Of a DNA stretch of 64,000 bases, positions 24,001 through 32,847 are shown one piece after another (positions within the stretch are counted from its first letter, which is position 1; every line of letters begins with the position of its first letter). This DNA comes from Clostridium sp. BNL1100. Lineage in GTDB: Bacteria; Bacillota; Clostridia; Acetivibrionales; DSM-1351. The stretch is from positions 3,539,001 through 3,603,000 of the forward strand of contig NC_016791.1 in the NCBI RefSeq assembly GCF_000244875.1. Direction: 5' to 3'. The notes under the pieces were generated by a model, which ran no database searches, was not told the DNA's origin, and worked only from the letters and a program-made list of their open reading frames with translations. Position numbers and translations under genes: made by a program.

Positions 24001-25087
24001 TATTCAAGCTTACTACCAGACAAGGCTTATATGCTTTGATAATGTCACTCTGAAGTGAAAATGGATTCTTTAATAATGATAGTGCTTGAGGAAGCATTCT
24101 ATAGCTGTCCCCTGTTCTTGATATTTTTACAGTACCTTTTGCAAAGTTTCCGTACTTTACTTTTATCCTTGCTCCGGATGGGTTTTCCTTTAAATATTCT
24201 GCGGTCTTTGTCTGGGCCTTAAAATTTGCCATGCCCTTAAGCTGAATTTCTTCAAGTTCTGATTCTTTAATTTTTGGCTTTTTCCCGGTACTATCATCCT
24301 TCTTCTGTATTACAAAATTACCGGTCCCTTTATTTTCACTATCTCTATTTTTTATCTGACTGGTATCTGCTGCTGACATACCTTTAGCGGCTTCCGCAGC
24401 CCTTGCTCCCATGACATCGGCTTCTCTTTCCAAACCCCCATTGTCATTTACAAGTTCTCCAGTCTTCATCTGTATTGTAGGTTCAACTCTTCCCTGTTTT
24501 TGCTGTACAGCATGCCAGCCCTCATGGGGAAGATGCTTTTCCTGCCCGGGTGCAATATGTATATCATTCCCTTGAGTATAAGCCAATGCACTTAGCTGCT
24601 TTGGCTTATCCGAGTTTGGATGTACTATAACATCTGACAGGTCAACCCCGGATATCTTTTCAAGTCCTGTTCGCAAATTATGCGGTATGTCAGAAGCAGT
24701 ATTGCTGTCATTCTTTTTCATTTGTAATGGGGTTTTAGCCTCAGTTTTACCATCCTCACCTTTTTTAACTTCCGGTTTTGGTTTTTCCAAACCAGTTGGC
24801 TTCATGGCAACATTAGCCTGTTCCAACTTTCTCTGTTTTTTACGGAGTTTTGACTCCTCTCTTATATCCACTGCCTGTCGATACCCAATTACAGATTGCA
24901 GGAACATAAATTCTTCTCTTGTTATGGCATCCGGATCAAAGAGCATTATCTGCAGTAATTTCTTGTAATCCGTTGTCCTTACATTTTTCTTACTTGTAGC
25001 AGGCTTATCTTTTTGTTTATTATTTACAGGATTATTTATCAACCCTGAAACCGGCTCCGGTTTTTTTACCAACATCTTGGTCTGCAT
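21092..25087 (-). CDS. DUF4157 polymorphic toxin with C-terminal endonuclease domain
   Basis: A 1331-residue protein. Residues 135-215 are a DUF4157-type domain with the metallopeptidase-like H188-E-G-W-H192 followed by VQQKQGRVEPT, typical of effectors linked to extracellular contractile injection systems. Residues 270-830 are a long beta-rich, glycine-containing region. Residues 840-960 are Lys/Thr/Pro-rich low complexity. Around 1141-1172, WVKGHLLNHNLHGPG with NLVPMTQKSN is a beta-beta-alpha-metal (DNA/RNA non-specific) nuclease motif, His1143 being the likely base. The last ~80 residues include a helix-hairpin-helix-like stretch. No signal peptide is present. No injection-system genes are in this window. 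It pairs with the immunity candidate downstream. Confidence 0.85.
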   Translation of the reverse strand: MQTKMLVKKPEPVSGLINNPVNNKQKDKPATSKKNVRTTDYKKLLQIMLFDPDAITREEFMFLQSVIGYRQAVDIREESKLRKKQRKLEQANVAMKPTGLEKPKPEVKKGEDGKTEAKTPLQMKKNDSNTASDIPHNLRTGLEKISGVDLSDVIVHPNSDKPKQLSALAYTQGNDIHIAPGQEKHLPHEGWHAVQQKQGRVEPTIQMKTGELVNDNGGLEREADVMGARAAEAAKGMSAADTSQIKNRDSENKGTGNFVIQKKDDSTGKKPKIKESELEEIQLKGMANFKAQTKTAEYLKENPSGARIKVKYGNFAKGTVKISRTGDSYRMLPQALSLLKNPFSLQSDIIKAYKPCLVVSLNNGKLDGFLSIWDGANVPKMGYLKSQFISDPTMLGLRGINLDNSLQIVNSIDRGILKFGINNATAKVGRAFNCRISLNFEPDSGKIGFSGNADINIKGLATGTLGLERTTQGKVIGTVGLAVNLTPHLTGGVQVKLDGESVTGEGKVGYAGEKLSGQVILRVGDKNNLQKDGNKQTKPSKGGNSQKPQYVLSGEGDLMFQFTNWLSGNAHCEVDEKGNVTIVGQIVPQAELILFQQKDFIKPLFKVEARASYGIPIVGNIFIFANLGLEAFAKLGPAKLYNIAVNGTYSTDPSKSNDFSIQASLNISASAGIKMIAKGGAGLEILGHDIKAGVSLTAIAGLAAYAEATPIIGYKENAKSGQDKKGDFFISGELEIAAQPFFGLEGDLFVEVDSPLFSPLGDHEWKWPLFNKSYPLGGSFGILAKVNHVLGSNQVPEIEFGKVDFSAEKFLTDLMNDKTGGKKSEEKKPGKWNEKNSKATQPPKVKGKSKTDDKKGKKSSTLDVKAPKYTKPNKKKAVDPNARTADGKTVKQHQNETVKRGSKGKAKFNKKKPTDKTSSAKKSRDQQVINGLRELETLTRKYEKNNGATLEEIRYDANAVKKKYAAISSINISDGGKDWDYKYTYNPTETKDGPKKGNKILSPKAKFKQGTKTNELWVERGKPGSKDNVVMTTGQKDLEKDKTVWSKLDKAAKNKVYKLKQPKNRTFKQKDVDEASKAAEKCLDKDDVTKIQYGGAPGTHMWVEANPLTEKGEPGFPPKENCKGWDYARDLNKVQKNSWVKGHLLNHNLHGPGIKSNLVPMTQKSNSDMREGPEKLAKNLIKNKVLYYRTDVTFHSGKEPIMYFPKTITVVVGEKVDNKIINKKTYSIDQERPPENVENVTYNLNTIGRDLLRDKFGIPEVFAKEILIVKGKTGQFKNILDLRVKMQKYYNNQLDPNTTFTQVKIRSFKEDYIKLVSAIDNKKLIISEIKR

Positions 25088-25171
25088 TAAATCACTCCCA
25101 TAAAGTCTACTTAAATATATGTAAATTTATGGGAGGTTTTAACATCCAATTTTTAATAAATATTTGCATAT

Positions 25172-25205
25172 AAAAAACCGTCTGCTGTAATTTAAGCAAA
25201 CGGTT
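25172..25205 (-). terminator. Terminator downstream of the MerR gene
   Basis: Minus strand: AACCGT (25205-25200) with inner GC pairs to ACGGTT ending at 25176, followed by a T run (25177-25172). It lies 19 nt past the MerR stop and insulates the toxin gene downstream. Confidence 0.75.
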
Positions 25206-25223
25206 AAATATATAAAGCTAATA

Positions 25224-26045
25224 CTATTTCTTTTTCACAGGATAACAAACCTCGGTTACCAATTCATCGGGATTATTTGTTTGTGCAGGACTGACATGGT
25301 AAATACAGAACATTGCACCATTAAATTCATAACCATTATCGTTTACCCACCCGGCGACAGCCTGATTTACTGCGGTAATTTGATCATAGCTGCCTTTATA
25401 AGTGGCAGAGGCAAATTCCACTGCAGGAACCGTCTTGAATACCACATTTTCAGTATTCTTATACTGTCCTTTTACCGGCATCTGTATTTCTACATCTACA
25501 TCGTTTTCCTTAAATCCTTCATCATGAAAAACTGCAAGACTTTCACCGCAGCAAGCCTGCTGAAAATTAATAATTGGTGCTGTTTCCGTCATCAGCAAAC
25601 TCCATAGTATCCCCTCTTGATTATAAGACGGTATTATTTTTCTTACACTTGCAACATATCTTTCAGGCAATGTTTTTAATATAACATTATAATTCATAGC
25701 GTTATCATCCTTTCTTAACCTCATTATGGCTGTTTCAAGGAGAAGTAAACGCTGGCTGATTTCTTGGGCTTGTGCCTGCACTTCAGCTTGTTTTATTGTC
25801 AAAAACTCCGACAATGCTTTCGGATTATTATAGTTTTTCAATATCTCTGAAATTGCCGCAAGACTGAAACCCATGTCCTTGAGTGCCGTGATTCTAGATG
25901 CAATCAGTAGCTGTTCCTCACTATAATATCGATAGCTTGTATAATAATCTGTACTTTTAGGCACCAATAATCCTAATTCATCGTAGTGCCGAAGCATTCG
26001 TATACTAATCCTTGATAACCTTGAAAAATCACCTATTCTTAACAT
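25224..26045 (-). CDS. MerR-family regulator with GyrI-like effector domain
   Basis: A 273-residue protein. Residues 1-70 are a MerR winged helix (LRIGDFSRLSRISIRMLRHY, then DELGLL and SYRYYSEEQL). A coiled-coil dimerisation helix runs to about 115. Residues 120-273 look like a GyrI/BmrR-type small-molecule-binding domain (LPERYVASVRKIIPSY at its start, YEFNGAMFCIYH near its end). Such regulators (BltR/BmrR type) often control neighbouring multidrug exporters. Here the MFS gene at 26193-27416 is directly upstream on the same strand, so control of that pump is likely but not shown. Confidence 0.9.
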   Translation of the reverse strand: MLRIGDFSRLSRISIRMLRHYDELGLLVPKSTDYYTSYRYYSEEQLLIASRITALKDMGFSLAAISEILKNYNNPKALSEFLTIKQAEVQAQAQEISQRLLLLETAIMRLRKDDNAMNYNVILKTLPERYVASVRKIIPSYNQEGILWSLLMTETAPIINFQQACCGESLAVFHDEGFKENDVDVEIQMPVKGQYKNTENVVFKTVPAVEFASATYKGSYDQITAVNQAVAGWVNDNGYEFNGAMFCIYHVSPAQTNNPDELVTEVCYPVKKK

Positions 26046-26145
26046 TATTACACCTCACATATATGTGTTATCTTGAGCTCATTTCTAGTATAAAGTGTAC
26101 CATAATGTGAGAGTCAATAATAATTTAATGAGAATAATTGGGATT

Positions 26146-26170
26146 CCCAAACCGTCAGATACGGCTTGGG
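26146..26170 (-). terminator. Hairpin downstream of the MFS gene
   Basis: Minus strand: CCCAAGCCGT (26170-26161) pairs imperfectly with ACGGTTTGGG (26155-26146), 23 nt past the MFS stop. The following sequence is AT-rich but lacks a clean T run, so this is a weak terminator or attenuator. Confidence 0.5.
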
Positions 26171-26192
26171 CTGAATTAAATACTAACTAAGA

Positions 26193-27416
26193 CTATATCT
26201 CTTGTTGAAGAGAAAGGTTTTTCTTATGTTGAAATAACAGGTATAGAATCAGTGAGACCAAAAATACTCCCGCACACGCTACAAACATAACTTTATAATT
26301 CCATGTTGATGCTATAACTCCGGCCAGCATAGGACCGATACCCTGTCCAAGGTCTGCTCCAATGTAGTATGTACTTGTGGCAACCCCGCTTTTTTCTTCC
26401 GGAAGCATTTTTATACATTCGGCCTGTATCGTAGGTTGTCCCGAACCCTGAGCAAAAGCCTTCAATGCTGATGCTACTAAAATAATCGCCAGTGTCTGTG
26501 CGTATCCGATAAACATGGAGGCTACTAATGCAAGAATGAATGAAGGGATAATCACGGTTGAAAGCCCGTATTTGTCATAAATCTTGCCTGCAAATGTTCT
26601 TACAATAATCAGGCTGATGGCGTTAACGGTAAAGTACAAGCTTATATTTTTAATTCCTCTTTCGTCGCCAAGGAGGACAAGGTATGAACCTATAACACCA
26701 TTGAGCATAGAAAAAACCGCACCGAAAAACGCATAAGGCAATACATTCATGGCAATAAAATCCGAAAAGCAAATTCTTCTCTTTTGTTTTTGGTAGTTTT
26801 CCTTTTTAGTCTTTGTATTTGGCAATGCGAACATCAATGCAGACACACAAATCATAATAATTCCTGCAATTAGAAACGAAACAGACAAACCATATTTTTC
26901 TCCTATGTACAGCCCAAGAGTGGGTCCTACTGCTGTGGCAATAATTTGCCCCAGACCAAAATATCCAATACCTTCCCCTATTCTCTTCCTCGGAATGAAC
27001 TTTGATACCAGTGCTAGGTTAACTATGCCGTTAACGGAAAAAGCCAGTGCATGGGTAACACGAAAGAAAATCAAGACAGTTACATTAGTTGAAATAGTGT
27101 ATCCTAAAAGGGATAGGCCTATTAATGCTGTTGAGACGATAAAGACTACCTTTTTATTCAACCGGTCGGAAATAATACCGGAAACGGGTCTTGCAAACAA
27201 TGCAACAAAGGAAAACATTCCTACTATGACACCAGCAATAGCAAGTGATGACCCAAGTTTTACTGCAAATTTTGTAAGTAGTGGCATGACCATGTAAAAG
27301 CTGATGCCAACAAAAGTTCCCAAACTTATTAATGTTATATATGGCACCGTCCACAACTTTTCGCTTTTAACGGTGCCTGATTCTTCTTGTTCAATTAAAA
27401 TATTATCATTATTCAT
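26193..27416 (-). CDS. Major facilitator superfamily transporter
   Basis: A 407-residue integral membrane protein with about 12 hydrophobic segments. After the second segment the loop has the MFS motif A-like GIISDRLNKK (residues 80-89). The later half has GKIYDKYG, the mirrored version. Drug-efflux-like members of this size carry out proton-coupled export, but the substrate is not evident. The ATG follows AGGAGGTAGAAAC. It lies 147 nt upstream of the MerR gene on the same strand and is followed by a hairpin. Confidence 0.9.
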   Translation of the reverse strand: MNNDNILIEQEESGTVKSEKLWTVPYITLISLGTFVGISFYMVMPLLTKFAVKLGSSLAIAGVIVGMFSFVALFARPVSGIISDRLNKKVVFIVSTALIGLSLLGYTISTNVTVLIFFRVTHALAFSVNGIVNLALVSKFIPRKRIGEGIGYFGLGQIIATAVGPTLGLYIGEKYGLSVSFLIAGIIMICVSALMFALPNTKTKKENYQKQKRRICFSDFIAMNVLPYAFFGAVFSMLNGVIGSYLVLLGDERGIKNISLYFTVNAISLIIVRTFAGKIYDKYGLSTVIIPSFILALVASMFIGYAQTLAIILVASALKAFAQGSGQPTIQAECIKMLPEEKSGVATSTYYIGADLGQGIGPMLAGVIASTWNYKVMFVACAGVFLVSLILYLLFQHKKNLSLQQEI

Positions 27417-27466
27417 ATTATTCTGTTTCTACCTCCTTATGCTGTAAATTAAAAATTTCAGAATTC

Positions 27467-27497
27467 AAAAAAAGCCGAAAGTATCTCGCCCTTCGGC
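27467..27497 (-). terminator. Terminator of the LacI/peptide-transport operon
   Basis: Minus strand: GCCGAAGG (27497-27490) pairs with CTTTCGGC (27481-27474), followed by a run of seven T residues. It lies 165 nt past the LacI stop. A second hairpin, GCCCGC/GCGGGC at 27672-27653, spans the LacI stop codon but has no T run. Confidence 0.7.
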
Positions 27498-27661
27498 AGG
27501 AAAATAATTTCTTCGCCACCAAGGCAAGAGCATAATGACAGAAAACCGCATCCCAATGTTGTTTTATAAATGCAGTTTCCCTGTTTAATAAAATTGTAAT
27601 GTTCGGAATCAATGTAATCTGAATAAGAACAGCTTTTATGAAATGGTATGAAGCCCGCTAT

Positions 27662-28690
27662 TTAAAGCGGGCAGCTCTTACGAAAAACAAAAGGTGTATC
27701 AATAATTTTGCGGACCGGTGCTGTACCGGGCATGTCCAATGCATTTGCCATGAGGGTAATACATGTCCTTGCAATCTCTTCTGTCGGATAATTCACAGTT
27801 GTGATAGATGGATGATGAATCTCCAATGAATCATTGTTACCGTAAACAATTATCTCCATATCCTCCGGTATGCGAATTCCGTGTTCGCCAAAAACAGAGA
27901 GTGCGCCCAGTGCTAATGAGTCGTTTTGGATATATATCGCTGAAGGAAGGTTATTCTCCTCAATCATCTTTTTAGCTGCAATCTTTCCTTCTTCGACTTT
28001 ATTGGATGAAGGCGAATCCAATCCGCTGGTAATCAATTTTGCTTCCATTCTCAAACTGCTAGAGGTTTCCATAAAGCCTGAAATTCTCTGATTTATGGTA
28101 ATACTTGAATGCTTGTACACAGGTTGCATGACTCCCACAGATTTATGACCATGCCTGTTAAAAATAGCGGCAATATCCGTTCCTATCTTTAAATTGTCTA
28201 CCGATACCTGATGATATTGGGGAATGTCACCGTACAGGAGAACTGTCGGAACCTGAATGCTCGTATTGGTTAAAAATTCAATATCCTCTTTGGATACAGG
28301 CGGTACAATAATGCCATTGTAATAGTTCGCCGATAAAACAGGTTCCATTTTTTCCAGCTCACCATTTTTATATGGCAGTATTGTGAACCGCATTTCCCTT
28401 ACCTCTCCGCTGAAGGTCATATCCTGAAGCATATCAATAAAAGTATTCAGAAACTGTGAATGCTGCGCAGGCGACCAACATAGTGCAATCTCAGGCATAT
28501 GTTGGATGTTACGTAAACTTAATTTTCGAGCTGTCATATTTGGGATATATCCCATCTGGTTGGCAGCTTCCAGTATCATTTTTTGTTTCGCCTTGGAAAT
28601 CCTCATTTTTTCAGCCCTGCCATTCAGTACAAAAGACACCGTACTGGCTGAGACGCCCACAGCATTCGCTATATCATAAATACTTACCAT
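27662..28690 (-). CDS. LacI-family transcriptional regulator
   Basis: A 342-residue protein. The N-terminal helix-turn-helix is classical (SIYDIANAVGVSASTVSFVL, residues 3-22), with the hinge near residues 48-58. A periplasmic-binding-protein-like effector domain follows (VPTVLLYGD, a DNLKIGTDIAA block, and MEIIVYGNNDSLEIHHP near residue 300). It is the last gene of the operon, 4 nt after the CapA-like gene. Two LacI-type operators at the operon promoter (36594-36655) are its probable targets, giving autoregulation. The inducer is unknown; peptide transport genes suggest a non-sugar or peptide-linked effector. Confidence 0.92.
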   Translation of the reverse strand: MVSIYDIANAVGVSASTVSFVLNGRAEKMRISKAKQKMILEAANQMGYIPNMTARKLSLRNIQHMPEIALCWSPAQHSQFLNTFIDMLQDMTFSGEVREMRFTILPYKNGELEKMEPVLSANYYNGIIVPPVSKEDIEFLTNTSIQVPTVLLYGDIPQYHQVSVDNLKIGTDIAAIFNRHGHKSVGVMQPVYKHSSITINQRISGFMETSSSLRMEAKLITSGLDSPSSNKVEEGKIAAKKMIEENNLPSAIYIQNDSLALGALSVFGEHGIRIPEDMEIIVYGNNDSLEIHHPSITTVNYPTEEIARTCITLMANALDMPGTAPVRKIIDTPFVFRKSCPL

Positions 28691-28694
28691 AATA

Positions 28695-29831
28695 TCACCT
28701 GTTTCCTATAACTATTTCATCCTCATCCCATTCATAGGTGGCATTTAAATTTGCTCCGGATGTTATTTTGACCATATATTCCAAAACCTCTTCCCCGCCG
28801 GACTCACGGGTTACCACCACGGGCACTCCTGCTTTATTCACGATCATTGGAATAAAGCGGGTCTGTTTAATTATACCATCCTCGATTACACATTTAGCAA
28901 TGATTGTATAAATTGATTCCGGGTGGAACGGGTAAGTGGGATATTCCGGGTCCGGCACAAAGCCAAACATTTCTATACGCTTACGCGCCCACTGTTCGGG
29001 ATCAAAAACCTCGTTTCGGACTCCTTTTTCAGCTCTGAAATTTGGGCTTAATGAAGGAACCCATGCAATAAAATTATTTAGTCCATGATAAATCGTTTTT
29101 CCTTTATATACTTCAATACCGTGCAATATATGTGAGTGAGAACTAAAAATCACATCCGCCCCGGCGTCAATGGCTGCATAAGATACCACCTGCTCATAGT
29201 CGGCCAGTTTTACCGGCTTATGTACGATTCCCTTATGAAGATACACAGCCAGAACATCGCATTGTTTGCGCAATTCACGTATATCTTCCAACATGCTGTT
29301 AAAAGATTCCGGTTCCGGGTATGTGTAGATTTTGGTCGGGTTTCCTCCCGGATTAGCTACATCTCCCAATTCATAATGCGTTACAATATCTACATTGGCA
29401 CATCCGGGCTTTGTTTCAGTTGCCGACATAACCTTAGGTCCGGTACAGTTGTAACTGAGAACGCCAAGGCGGACGCCTTCCTTCTCGACAACAGCAGGTC
29501 TTTTCGCATGCTTGATGTTCAACCCGGCTCCGGTGTAGGACACATTATTTCCCTCTAACCAACCTAGAGTATCCTTTACACCAATATCTTTTGCGTCATA
29601 AATATGGTTCCCCGCCAAGGAAAGAACATCGAACCTTCCCGACAGGGGAGTCAGATTCTTTAATTGGCGTTCTAAATCTGCAAGCTCGGGTGCTCTGTCG
29701 CTGTATGGAACTTCAAGCTGGCCAAGTACAATATCTGCTTTCTTTAGCTCGGTATCCACACTTGAAAAAAATTGTTCCGGCTCTTTCCCGAGAATAATAT
29801 CTCCTGTCGCAATTATAGTTAATTTTTTCAT
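28695..29831 (-). CDS. CapA-family metallophosphatase (poly-gamma-glutamate-type)
   Basis: A 378-residue protein of the PGA_cap/CapA metallophosphatase family. Visible metal-site motifs are TGDIILG at residues 7-13, LAGNHIYD near residue 80, VYLHKG, and SSHSH near residue 225. There is no signal peptide or membrane anchor, unlike classical CapA, so this form may act in the cytoplasm. I chose ATG 29829-29831, which is 8 nt after GGAGA, over two earlier in-frame Met codons. It lies between the ABC ATPase gene and lacI. Poly-gamma-glutamate synthesis is unlikely here; hydrolysis of a glutamyl or phospho substrate linked to the imported peptide is possible. Confidence 0.85.
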   Translation of the reverse strand: MKKLTIIATGDIILGKEPEQFFSSVDTELKKADIVLGQLEVPYSDRAPELADLERQLKNLTPLSGRFDVLSLAGNHIYDAKDIGVKDTLGWLEGNNVSYTGAGLNIKHAKRPAVVEKEGVRLGVLSYNCTGPKVMSATETKPGCANVDIVTHYELGDVANPGGNPTKIYTYPEPESFNSMLEDIRELRKQCDVLAVYLHKGIVHKPVKLADYEQVVSYAAIDAGADVIFSSHSHILHGIEVYKGKTIYHGLNNFIAWVPSLSPNFRAEKGVRNEVFDPEQWARKRIEMFGFVPDPEYPTYPFHPESIYTIIAKCVIEDGIIKQTRFIPMIVNKAGVPVVVTRESGGEEVLEYMVKITSGANLNATYEWDEDEIVIGNR

Positions 29832-29931
29832 GTAATATATCTCCATTGCGTGCAGATGATTATACATAATTATATATCAAGTAAATTTCTATTGCACGCT
29901 AAACAACAAATGTCGTTATTTCATATTTTTT

Positions 29932-31953
29932 TCATTGCTCCGATTTATGGCATGCAACGTAGTGCTGGTTTCCATAGTTCTTAACTGAAGGAACCTGCTT
30001 CCGGCAAATGTCCATTGTATAAGGACATCGGTCGCTAAAGCAGCATCCGGCAGGCCTATTCATCAAGCTTTTGACTTCTCCGGGCAAAATAATCTTTTCA
30101 CGGGTTAATTCAATTTCCGGGTCTGGTATAGGAACAGCTGCCAGTAATGCCTGTGTATAGGGATGCATCGGATTGGCATACAACTCTTCGCAGGGCGCTG
30201 ACTCTACGATTTTTCCCAGATACATTACTGCAATCGTATCACTTATATGTTTTACTACCGATAAATCATGGGCAATGAACAAATAGGTCAATCCCAATTC
30301 CTGCTGTAAATCCTCCAGCAAGTTTATAATTTGCGCCTGTATGGATACATCAAGAGCCGATATAGGTTCATCACATACTATCATATCTGGGTTGCTGGCT
30401 AACGCACGAGCAATTCCCAGACGCTGCCGCTGACCTCCTGAAAACTCATGAGCCACTCTGTTTTTTAGAGATGGCGATAATCCTACAAGGGTAAAGAGTT
30501 CATCAACCCTGCGATCATATTCCTGCCCGGAAGAAACAAGTCTATGGATTTTTAACGGCTCTCCCACAAGGCTTCCTGCACTTTTCCTGGGGTCCAGCGA
30601 ACTATACGGATCCTGGAATATCATTTGTATTTTGTGCCTTTGTTTGCGCAGTTTAGATGACTTGAGATCATTCAAATCAAGATTGTTAAATTTAATCTCG
30701 CCTTCACTGTCGTTTATTAAGCGCACAATGCTTCTTGCAACAGTTGTCTTCCCACATCCGGATTCACCAACCAGGCCGAAAGTTTCGCCACGTCTTACTT
30801 TAAAAGAAACCTTGTCTACTGCAGTAAGTTTCGTAGATTTTGCACTCAGTATGCCATGCTTGATCGGGAAATGAACAGACAGGTCATTGATTTCGAGTAT
30901 GTTATCCTTAAGAGGCTCTCTTCTATCCACTCTAATGCTATCCTGACCGTTTTTATCTATTTGATCAAGTTCTTCACGGCTCAGTCGGCAAGCTGCAAAA
31001 TGTCCATCTTCAACAGATTCGGTCAAAGCCGGTATACCCTGACTAAAACACATGTCGCATTTATATTTGCATCTGGGTAGAAAAGGACAATGCTTTCCAT
31101 CATCCAGTGGCATTTTTGCCGGAGCATCAATTGGCTGAAGTTTTCTTTCCTTGCTATCATCTAACCGTGGAATCGCATTCAACAGCCCTCTTGTATAGGG
31201 ATGTGATGGATGGGCAAAAATGTCCCTGGACAAGCCGGACTCTACAATCCTCCCGGCATACATTACATAGATACGTTGGGCATAGCGTGCTACGATACCC
31301 AAATTATGTGTAACGATGAGCAGAGAAGTACCGTTTTTCTCTGATACAGTTTTCAACAGTTCAAGGATTTGGGCCTGAGTGGTAACGTCCAAAGCAGTAG
31401 TTGGCTCATCAGCTATAATAAGCTTTGGATTGCCGGCAATGGCAATGGCTACCATAATCCTCTGGCGCATACCGCCGGAAAACTGGTGGGGGTAATCGCC
31501 CATTCTTTTTTCCGCATCAGGTATTCCTACCTGACTTAAAAGACTAATAGCACGTTTTCTGGCTTCCTTGTCTTTAACGCCAGTATGGATTAATATAGGT
31601 TCCATAAGCTGGCTGCCAATGGTTTTTACGGGGTTTAAGGAAGTCATTGGCTCCTGGAATACCATTCCAATTTTCCCACCACGTATTTTTCGCATTTCAG
31701 GACCATTGGCCGAATATTTAAACACTTCTTCATCTTCGAGCAATACACATCCATTATCAATGCTCCCGGGCGGTGTTGAAATCAACTGTAATACAGCCAA
31801 CTGACTCACACTTTTTCCTGACCCGCTCTCACCTACAAAGCTGATTGTTTCGCCCTGATCTATATAATAGGATACGTCATTTACAGCTTTTGTAACAGAA
31901 TCATCAATTCTAAACGAAACGCTCAAATTATTGACTTGTAGTAAATGTTTCAT
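29932..31953 (-). CDS. Fused oligopeptide ABC transporter ATPase (DppD-DppF in one chain)
   Basis: A 673-residue protein with two complete ABC ATPase domains. Domain 1 has Walker [13 protein letters not shown]-type signature FSGGMRQRI and Walker B LIIADEP. Domain 2 has [18 protein letters not shown] and MIVCDEP. Each half ends with the oligopeptide-transporter C-terminal Cys motif ([14 protein letters not shown] and [14 protein letters not shown]), which can bind an iron-sulfur cluster in DppD. Usually these are two proteins. The ATG at 31951-31953 follows GAGGAGATGCAA; a longer frame upstream overlaps the permease gene and is not used. It powers the permease pair encoded just upstream. Confidence 0.92.
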   Translation of the reverse strand: MKHLLQVNNLSVSFRIDDSVTKAVNDVSYYIDQGETISFVGESGSGKSVSQLAVLQLISTPPGSIDNGCVLLEDEEVFKYSANGPEMRKIRGGKIGMVFQEPMTSLNPVKTIGSQLMEPILIHTGVKDKEARKRAISLLSQVGIPDAEKRMGDYPHQFSGGMRQRIMVAIAIAGNPKLIIADEPTTALDVTTQAQILELLKTVSEKNGTSLLIVTHNLGIVARYAQRIYVMYAGRIVESGLSRDIFAHPSHPYTRGLLNAIPRLDDSKERKLQPIDAPAKMPLDDGKHCPFLPRCKYKCDMCFSQGIPALTESVEDGHFAACRLSREELDQIDKNGQDSIRVDRREPLKDNILEINDLSVHFPIKHGILSAKSTKLTAVDKVSFKVRRGETFGLVGESGCGKTTVARSIVRLINDSEGEIKFNNLDLNDLKSSKLRKQRHKIQMIFQDPYSSLDPRKSAGSLVGEPLKIHRLVSSGQEYDRRVDELFTLVGLSPSLKNRVAHEFSGGQRQRLGIARALASNPDMIVCDEPISALDVSIQAQIINLLEDLQQELGLTYLFIAHDLSVVKHISDTIAVMYLGKIVESAPCEELYANPMHPYTQALLAAVPIPDPEIELTREKIILPGEVKSLMNRPAGCCFSDRCPYTMDICRKQVPSVKNYGNQHYVACHKSEQ

Positions 31954-31963
31954 TTGCATCTCC

Positions 31964-32836
31964 TCATATAGAACCGCGTAAGCGCGGATCAAGTATATCT
32001 CTGAGACCATCTCCCAGAATATTGAATCCAAGCACAAGCAGCATAATGCAGACACCAGGCGCAAGTGCAAAAACAGGATTTGTAATTAGTCTGCTATATC
32101 CTTCGTTTACCATAGCTCCCCAGGACGCCATAGGCGCTTTTACTCCGAGGCCCAGAAAGCTTAAGCTGGCTTCTGCAAGGATTGTTCCACCGATATTCAT
32201 TGTAAAAAGAACGATTATCGGAGATAAACAGTTAGGTAAAATATGAGAAAACATAATTCTGATACTGCCGGCTCCCAACACCCTTTCCGCATTTATATAA
32301 TCGGAATTACGTATGGCAAGCACCTGTGCACACATCAACCTTGTATATGTAGGTATAGTCGATAATCCCAAAATCACCATAAGGCTTGCCATACCTGAAC
32401 CAAAAATTATTCCAAGACCCAGTGACAGCATAATAGCCGGAATTGATAAAAGTGCATCCATAACACGGGATATAACTGAATTTACTACCCCACCTACGTA
32501 ACCTGCCACCAATCCAAGAATGATTCCGCAGCCTGCAGCAATCATAACTGCAATAAAACCGATTGACAGGGATGTTCTTGTTCCGTAAATAAGACGACTC
32601 AATATGTCTCTTCCCAGCTCGTCATTTCCCAGAATATGCTCTGCAGACGGCTTGGCAAATGACAATGCCAGGTTTTGCTTGTATGGATTATGTGGGCTGA
32701 TATATGGTGCAAGCAGTGCAGTCATAACAAATAATACAACCAGAACTGTACCGAAAATTACAATCCTGCGCCCGAACAACCGCTTTAAAAATTTTGTGAT
32801 GCCGGACATGAAGTGACTTGTCCCTCTCTTGTTCAT
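31964..32836 (-). CDS. Peptide ABC transporter permease, DppC type
   Basis: A 290-residue inner-membrane permease with about six hydrophobic segments. The DppC hallmark block near residues 60-70 reads AEHILGNDELGRDILSRLIY. The conserved EAA-type cytoplasmic loop (AERVLGAGSIRIMFSHILPN) contacts the ATPases, and the C-terminus has GDGLRDILDPRLRGS. It lies 11 nt after the DppB-type gene and 10 nt before the fused ATPase gene. Confidence 0.93.
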   Translation of the reverse strand: MNKRGTSHFMSGITKFLKRLFGRRIVIFGTVLVVLFVMTALLAPYISPHNPYKQNLALSFAKPSAEHILGNDELGRDILSRLIYGTRTSLSIGFIAVMIAAGCGIILGLVAGYVGGVVNSVISRVMDALLSIPAIMLSLGLGIIFGSGMASLMVILGLSTIPTYTRLMCAQVLAIRNSDYINAERVLGAGSIRIMFSHILPNCLSPIIVLFTMNIGGTILAEASLSFLGLGVKAPMASWGAMVNEGYSRLITNPVFALAPGVCIMLLVLGFNILGDGLRDILDPRLRGSI

Positions 32837-32847
32837 ATTACGACCTC

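Noticed and set aside
27418-27612. A 64-codon minus-strand frame just upstream of the MFS gene
   Set aside because: It overlaps the terminator at 27467-27497, has no good ribosome binding site and no recognisable composition.
31954-32070. N-terminal extension of the fused ABC ATPase
   Set aside because: It would overlap the permease gene by over 100 nt; the ATG at 31953 has an ideal GAGGAG and matches family N-termini.
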